Of a stretch of 64,000 bases of DNA, positions 59,713 to 64,000 are shown in pieces. Position 1 is the first letter of the stretch; each line of letters begins with the position of its first letter. The notes under the pieces are model-generated. The model did no database searches. It was not told the origin of the DNA and was given only the letters and a program-made list of their open reading frames with translations. The stretch spans positions 62,001-126,000 of the forward strand of contig CAZAYP010000004.1 of the NCBI GenBank assembly GCA_964489425.1, given 5' to 3'. Origin of the DNA: CAZAYP01 sp964489425 [NCBI: uncultured Verrucomicrobiota bacterium] (GTDB taxonomy: Bacteria > Verrucomicrobiota > Kiritimatiellia > RZYC01). The position numbers were made by a program, and so were the translations under genes.

Positions 59713-61481
59713 TGCATTGCAAACCAACTCGCACGATGATGCTGCAGGTCCTGTTGGCCTGTAGCTTGGCTGGCAGGGCGACGGCGGCCAGCCCTTATCG
59801 AGAAACCGTGGGCCTGGCGGTCACATGGGACGTGGGGTATGGATCCAATGTCTGCGTGCTGGGCAACCATCCCGACGTGGGCGCCTGGAGCGTCACGAAC
59901 AACGCCGTGAAACTGCGCTGGACCGCCGGCAACGTGTGGACCGGGCAGGTGGCGGTACAGGCCGGAACGGTCTTGGAATTCAAGTTTGTCGCGCGCGATG
60001 CGGCCGCGGCGCGCTACTGCGATCCCGCCAACGTGTACTGGGAGTCCGGCGGCAACCGCACCGCGACGGTGCCGGCGCAACCCGCGGCCCCCTACCCCGG
60101 CAAAACCGTGTTCTATTACTCGACCTGGACCAATATTTCGATCGTGTTCCGCGGCACCAACGGGTTCGAGGGCCGAACCATGACGCGCGCCGGGCCCGGC
60201 CGCACCACCGGCGAATCCCTCTACCGGGTGGACGACGCGGGCATGCCTGGCGAGGCCATGGAGTTTGTTTTCAACGGCTACGATAGCGGCGGCACGCAAC
60301 GGTGGGACAACTCGCCCTATGCCGATTTCAACAACAACTACTACACCGACCTGGACTTCCTGATCCTGCAGGATAAGAGCATCTACAACTACTGGCCGGC
60401 GGCGACGGTTTCCGCCCCGGTGCTGCGCACCAACTGGGTGAACTCGACCGTGCCCGGCATTCCCGGTCGCCCCATCCGGATTTACCTGCCGCGTGGCTAC
60501 ACGGAAAACACGAACCGCCAGTACCCGGTCCTCTATCTGCAAGACGGCCAGAACGTGTTCACCCACTCCGTGGTGCCGGGCGAATCCCCGGCCGAGGCCT
60601 GGGACGCCGACGGGGTCGCCACCCGCGAAATCAGCCAGGGACGCATGCGCGAATGCATCATCGTGGGCGTGGACAAATCCATCACCAACCGCGGCCCGGA
60701 GTACACGCCCCCCACGGACGAGGTCGTGGGCGAAGGCATGGGGATCGCCAACCAGTTCGTGCAGTTCGTTGCGGACAACGTGCGGCCCACGCTGGATTAC
60801 AACTACCGCACGCGCAACGACCCGGACAACACGCTGGTCGGCGGGTCCTCGCGCGGCGGCCTGTTCAGCCTTTACGCGACGTATGCCACCAACCTCTTTG
60901 GCGGCACGCTGGCCATGTCGCCATCCCTGACCCGCGCGCCCAACTACACGACAGCGTTGTCCGCCATGACCCGGCGCGCGGCGCGGATCTATATGGACAC
61001 GGGCACGAGCGAAGAGGTGGCCGGCGGCGACTACTGGGCCAAGCCCTGGGAAGGCTACGACATTTTTCTGGGCCAGGGCTACGTGGTGAACCAGAACCTG
61101 CTGATGCGCATTGGGTGCGGGGCCGGGCATAATGAGAGCGCGTGGCGCGCGCGGCTGCCCGCGGCGTTCCGGTTCCTGCTGCCGGCGCGCGGCGAGCCCA
61201 ACCTGGTCGCGCTGGGCGAATTCAAGACCACGCTAACGGACTGCGCCGCTGACGGGCACGGGGATTTGAGCGCCCAGTTCACGGCGTTGGAACATACCGA
61301 TTACACGACCCAGTCGGCCACCACGCTGATGCCCGCCGCATGGATTGACCTTGGGAGCACGCAGCGGGTGGCCACCCCCTGGGCGCCTTTGGAAACCGTT
61401 GTTACCAATGCCGCGGCCCAGGCGCTGTATCTGCGCGTCAGGGCCCGGCCCGGCTATGAACCCCTGGGGGTCTCCCCATGA
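59712..61481 (+). CDS. Secreted esterase with N-terminal starch-binding-type domains
   Basis: 589 aa; the ATG shares one base with the previous stop (TGATG). After a signal peptide (LLACSLAGRATA) comes a CBM20-like domain (LAVTWDVGYGSNVCVLGNHP, WTGQVAVQAGTVLEFKFVAR). A second carbohydrate-binding-like segment (FVFNGYDSGGTQRWDN) precedes the alpha/beta-hydrolase 'putative esterase' domain: RIYLPRGYTENTNRQYPVLY, LQDGQN and the nucleophile elbow VGGSSRGG (Ser380). The His is likely in GAGHNESAW. It resembles CE1 acetyl or feruloyl esterases and enterochelin-esterase relatives. It ends with an Ig-like region. Probably releases acyl groups from polysaccharide. Confidence 0.85.
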   Translation: MHCKPTRTMMLQVLLACSLAGRATAASPYRETVGLAVTWDVGYGSNVCVLGNHPDVGAWSVTNNAVKLRWTAGNVWTGQVAVQAGTVLEFKFVARDAAAARYCDPANVYWESGGNRTATVPAQPAAPYPGKTVFYYSTWTNISIVFRGTNGFEGRTMTRAGPGRTTGESLYRVDDAGMPGEAMEFVFNGYDSGGTQRWDNSPYADFNNNYYTDLDFLILQDKSIYNYWPAATVSAPVLRTNWVNSTVPGIPGRPIRIYLPRGYTENTNRQYPVLYLQDGQNVFTHSVVPGESPAEAWDADGVATREISQGRMRECIIVGVDKSITNRGPEYTPPTDEVVGEGMGIANQFVQFVADNVRPTLDYNYRTRNDPDNTLVGGSSRGGLFSLYATYATNLFGGTLAMSPSLTRAPNYTTALSAMTRRAARIYMDTGTSEEVAGGDYWAKPWEGYDIFLGQGYVVNQNLLMRIGCGAGHNESAWRARLPAAFRFLLPARGEPNLVALGEFKTTLTDCAADGHGDLSAQFTALEHTDYTTQSATTLMPAAWIDLGSTQRVATPWAPLETVVTNAAAQALYLRVRARPGYEPLGVSP

Positions 61482-63181
61482 AACGCGCCTGGGTCGGTGT
61501 GGTTTCCGTGGTCCTGCTGGCCGTGGCCGCGATCGCGGGCGGGGAGCCCGCCGGCCCCATTATCGCGCGGGTTTATTATCCCAATCCAACCGCACTCAAC
61601 CAATGGGCGGCCCGCCTGGACATCTTCAGTGTGCGGGCGCGGGCAGGTTATTTTGAGGGGTTGCTCCTGCCAGACCAGTTGACAGACCTGGCGCTGGCCG
61701 GGTTTGTTTGGGAAGTTGACGCGGCGCGCACCGCCCGGCTCAATCAGCCCCTGCGGATGACCGCCGGGCAACGGACCGGCATCCCTTCGTTTCCCTGTTA
61801 CCGCACCGTGGAGGAAACCTATGCCGCCATGCAACAACTGGCCGCGGCACACACCAACCTTGCCACTTGGACGTCCATGGGGAACAGTTGGGCGCGCATT
61901 AAATACGGCGCCGGATCCGGCTACCCGCTGTATGCCCTCGTGCTCAGCCACAAAGCCAGCACCGCACCCAAGGCCCGCTTTTTCCTGATTGCGGCCATCC
62001 ACGCGCGCGAGCTGGCCACCGCGGAACTGGCCGCGCGTTATGCCGAACTGCTCGCGGCGGGCTATGGCGTTGACCCGGACATCACCTGGCTGCTGGATTA
62101 CAACGAGATCCATATCGTGTTCCAGTCCAATCCCGATGGCCGCAAGATCGCCGAGCAGGGCTATTACCAGCGCAAAAACATCGACTCCGACAGCGGCAGC
62201 TATTGCGCCAACCCGCCCACCATGTTCGAGCAGATGGGCGTGGACCTGAACCGCAACGCCGGATTCAAGTGGTCCGTCGTCGGATCGTCCGCCGATCCAT
62301 GTGATCCCACGTTCCGCGGCGGGTCCGCAGCTTCCGAGCCCGAGGAGCAGGCTTTGGAGGCGTATATGCGCGCCCTGTTCCCGGATCAGCGCGGCCCCGG
62401 CGACAGCGACCCGGCGCCCGCCGGCACCACGGGGTTGTTCATCACCCTCCACAGTTATGGCGGCATGGTGCTGTTCCCCTGGGGTTGGACCACCACCCCG
62501 GCGCCCAACAGCACCGCCCTGCAAACCCTGGGCCGCAAGTTCGGGTTCCACAACCGCTACGAAGTGGCAGCCAGCGGCGCCGGCCTGTACCTGGCCAGCG
62601 GCGGCACGGACGACTGGGCTTACGGTGCGCTCGGCATCGCGGCCTACACCTTTGAGGTCGGCAATGACTTTTTTGAGGGTTGCGCCACGTTCGCCAGCCA
62701 GGTGCTGACCAACAACCTCAACGCGCTGCTGTACGCCGCCAAGGCGGCCCGGCGGCCGTACCAGACACCGGGCGGCCCGGACACCTTGTCCGTCACCGCC
62801 AGCGCATCCAGCGTGGCCCAGGGCCAGTACGCCACGCTTTGCGCCCGGGCCAATGACACCCGCTACTACAGCAATGGCCACGGTGAAGAACTCGTGCACA
62901 ACATTGCTGCGGCCCGCTACTCGGTGGATGCCCCGTCATGGGTGGCCGGCACCGCAACCCTGGCCATGGCTCCCGTGGACGGGGCTTGGGATGCACCCGT
63001 GGAAGACGTGACCGCAACGATCGACACGGGCGCCCTGGCCAAGGGGCGCCACACCCTCTACGTGGAAAGTTGTGACAGCTCCGGCACCTGGGGTCCGCCC
63101 TCGGCCATTTTCCTCGACGCCAGCGAAACCGACGACTTCTGGATCCTGATGATGCCGGCGCTGCGCAGGCCGCCGCACTGA
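61478..63181 (+). CDS. Secreted M14 zinc carboxypeptidase
   Basis: 567 aa; the ATG overlaps the esterase stop (ATGA). After a signal peptide (VGVVSVVLLAVAAIAGG) comes the peptidase M14 domain. It has zinc ligands in AIHARELATAE (His175, Glu178), NPDGRK, VDLNRNAGF with substrate-binding Asn-Arg, FRGGSAASEPEEQA, LHSYGGMVLFPWG (third zinc ligand His325) and catalytic Glu393 in TFEVGNDFFEG. The domain is complete. A C-terminal Ig-like region (about 440-545) ends in DDFWILMMPALRRPPH, similar in style to the tails of other secreted proteins here. It removes C-terminal residues and probably works after the M6 protease. Confidence 0.94.
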   Translation: MKRAWVGVVSVVLLAVAAIAGGEPAGPIIARVYYPNPTALNQWAARLDIFSVRARAGYFEGLLLPDQLTDLALAGFVWEVDAARTARLNQPLRMTAGQRTGIPSFPCYRTVEETYAAMQQLAAAHTNLATWTSMGNSWARIKYGAGSGYPLYALVLSHKASTAPKARFFLIAAIHARELATAELAARYAELLAAGYGVDPDITWLLDYNEIHIVFQSNPDGRKIAEQGYYQRKNIDSDSGSYCANPPTMFEQMGVDLNRNAGFKWSVVGSSADPCDPTFRGGSAASEPEEQALEAYMRALFPDQRGPGDSDPAPAGTTGLFITLHSYGGMVLFPWGWTTTPAPNSTALQTLGRKFGFHNRYEVAASGAGLYLASGGTDDWAYGALGIAAYTFEVGNDFFEGCATFASQVLTNNLNALLYAAKAARRPYQTPGGPDTLSVTASASSVAQGQYATLCARANDTRYYSNGHGEELVHNIAAARYSVDAPSWVAGTATLAMAPVDGAWDAPVEDVTATIDTGALAKGRHTLYVESCDSSGTWGPPSAIFLDASETDDFWILMMPALRRPPH

Positions 63182-63685
63182 GCTATACGGTTGGGCCTGT
63201 TCTTTCCATGCCGTGCGCTCGATTCCGTACTTGTTTCGTTTGCCTGATCTTTCGACGAGTCTGAGTCCGCATTTTACCATGACTCTTTCTGATGCAGCAT
63301 TTGCGGCTGCACAGGATGCGGTGAGTCGATCAAGTCCGACATTGTTGAATGCGTATTCCATCAACAGCCGCATAGCTTCTGTTGCGTATCCCAGTTTCCA
63401 GAATCTCCGTCGAATGAACCAACCGCAATCTCCCGTCAAAGGCGCGTTGATCGTGAAGCCCACATCACCGACCATCTCGGGCGTATCATCGTGAACAACA
63501 GCGAAGAAGTACCGCACGCGAGGATTTGCTGTCTGTTGAGCAATGGCATCCAACAATCCTTCGTGACTTTGTTCTCTATTCCGAGGTAGCCAGGCAACAT
63601 GACGAGCAACTTCAAGATCAGCCTGCCACTCGGCGTATGCATCAAGATCCTGAAGCACGTGTTCTCTGATGTGGATTCTGCTCAT
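62936..63685 (-). CDS. GNAT acetyltransferase with read-through antisense to the M14 gene
   Basis: Residues 1 to about 165 form a complete RimJ/RimL-type N-acetyltransferase: SRIHIREHVLQDLDAYAEW, MVGDVGFTI, WKLGYATEAMRLLMEYAF, GLDRLTASCAAANAASERVM and KCGLRLVERSGK. The frame has no stop at the normal end and continues about 80 codons antisense to the 3' end of the M14 gene (62936-63181). Those extra residues (RRPAQRRHHQDPEVVG onward) look like a GC-rich shadow. The gene may be truncated at its 3' end by a junction, or the tail may be translated. GC is lower than the neighbours, suggesting transfer. Confidence 0.8.
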   Translation of the reverse strand: MSRIHIREHVLQDLDAYAEWQADLEVARHVAWLPRNREQSHEGLLDAIAQQTANPRVRYFFAVVHDDTPEMVGDVGFTINAPLTGDCGWFIRRRFWKLGYATEAMRLLMEYAFNNVGLDRLTASCAAANAASERVMVKCGLRLVERSGKRNKYGIERTAWKEQAQPYSSVRRPAQRRHHQDPEVVGFAGVEENGRGRTPGAGAVTTFHVEGVAPLGQGARVDRCGHVFHGCIPSPVHGSHGQGCGAGHP

Positions 63686-63725
63686 CGTTCATCGGCCCAC
63701 ACTATGATTATCCGGAAAGACCGGA

Positions 63726-63794
63726 CGGCTCACGGATACCGTTCGCCCCACCTGGCCGAGATCTCCCGGTAGGGCGAGGTGTCTCACCGAGCCG
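63726..63794. repeat. 69-bp imperfect palindrome
   Basis: CGGCTC (63726) pairs with GAGCCG (63789), and TCGCCC (63743) pairs with GGGCGA (63772), with symmetrical 11-bp gaps, around a GAGATCTC-containing centre. It looks like a REP-type or dispersed palindrome at the edge of the GNAT gene; a regulatory or terminator role is possible. Nothing else is recognised between 63686 and 63853. Confidence 0.5.
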
Positions 63795-63853
63795 CTGAAG
63801 GGGTCCAGCCAGCTATGCTTCCGGACCCTTGTTTTGCAAATCAGTATAACCAC

Positions 63854-64000
63854 GCTATTTTTTGCCAGGCTTGCGGGGTTGGTCAGGCTTCCGGGGTTGG
63901 TCAGGCTTCCGGGGTTGCTCGGGCTGTACGGGCGCGCGACTGACGTTGGAGGCCCCCTGCTCCAGGATCTCCTGCAACTCCAACAAACCGCGGACCGTGG
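63854..64000 (-). CDS. C-terminal end of an unidentified protein
   Basis: The frame enters from the right edge and stops at TAG 63854-63856, showing 48 residues. A helical start (GLLELQEILEQG) leads to a Pro/Lys/Arg-rich tail with three near-identical QPRKPD/G hexapeptides and a final PGKK. The tail is encoded by an 18-bp tandem repeat. The identity cannot be read from this fragment. Confidence 0.55.
63865..63918 (-). repeat. 18-bp tandem repeat (three units)
   Basis: Units at 63865-63882, 63883-63900 and 63901-63918 differ by one or two bases. On the minus strand each encodes the hexapeptide QPRKPD, with a changed last residue at the 3' end. The array keeps the frame, so slippage would change only tail length. 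Confidence 0.85.

Overview
This is a 64-kb chromosomal stretch from a GC-rich, Gram-negative-type bacterium. I place it tentatively in the PVC superphylum (Kiritimatiellota, Lentisphaerota or Verrucomicrobiota relatives). The inference rests on the large number of big secreted proteins rich in 'TNT/TNL' strands (LamG, BACON, delta-60, TSP3-like and parallel beta-helix modules), on heptose and nucleotide-sugar genes implying an LPS-type envelope, and on an anaerobe-type double-cubane protein with its activator. No rRNA gene, tRNA gene, CRISPR array, prophage or intact transposase was seen.

Layout. 1-1202: the start of a secreted Ig-like repeat protein that leaves the window. 1547-6248: a minus-strand housekeeping block, rpsA-tyrS-purH. 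6504-17881: secreted BACON/InlB-type protein, acyl-CoA ligase, papain-like protease, FGE-like protein, zinicin-type peptidase coupled to a large delta-60 beta-propeller protein, and a GspB/C-like membrane protein. 17882-24714: epimerase and methyltransferase pair, an isolated flgD, a PAP2-like membrane protein, a two-gene double-cubane protein/activase operon (YjiM/YjiL type) and a MATE exporter. 24978-28682: small secreted protein, hisS, an HU/IHF protein with a readable promoter and palindrome, and a polytopic membrane protein. 28758-32149: a nucleotide-sugar operon (Gfo/Idh/MocA oxidoreductase, Rmd-like epimerase, HddC-like nucleotidyltransferase, GmhB phosphatase). 32263-36629: a CheB-CheR-PAS fusion overlapping a hybrid histidine kinase. 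37182-52650: an exoprotein locus of consecutive secreted proteins around one giant protein (about 2,423 aa), interrupted by small cassettes. 52887-55506: outer-membrane barrel candidate, nitroreductase and Old Yellow Enzyme homologue. 55612-63181: a tightly overlapping operon of three secreted hydrolases (M6 protease, starch-binding-domain esterase, M14 carboxypeptidase). 62936-64000: a GNAT gene whose frame runs antisense into the M14 gene, a palindrome, and the end of an unidentified gene.

The most distinctive signals are these. (i) A 203-bp repeat with 18-bp terminal inverted repeats is present in three full same-strand copies and two core fragments. Two full copies end exactly on the ATG of the next gene, and their internal 63-codon frame stops in an ATGA overlap with it. 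(ii) The exoprotein locus at 37182-51196 includes a LamG domain that appears nested inside another LamG domain. (iii) Short C-terminal tails of the form [W/Y]-x-x-[LM]-[LM] recur on otherwise unrelated secreted proteins and could be an undescribed sorting tag. (iv) Small gene cassettes flanked by ATGAACG-type repeats appear to have supplied part of a signal peptide.

Many neighbouring genes overlap by ATGA, GTGA or TAATG, so translational coupling is common here. All similarity statements come from reading motifs by eye; no database search was run.
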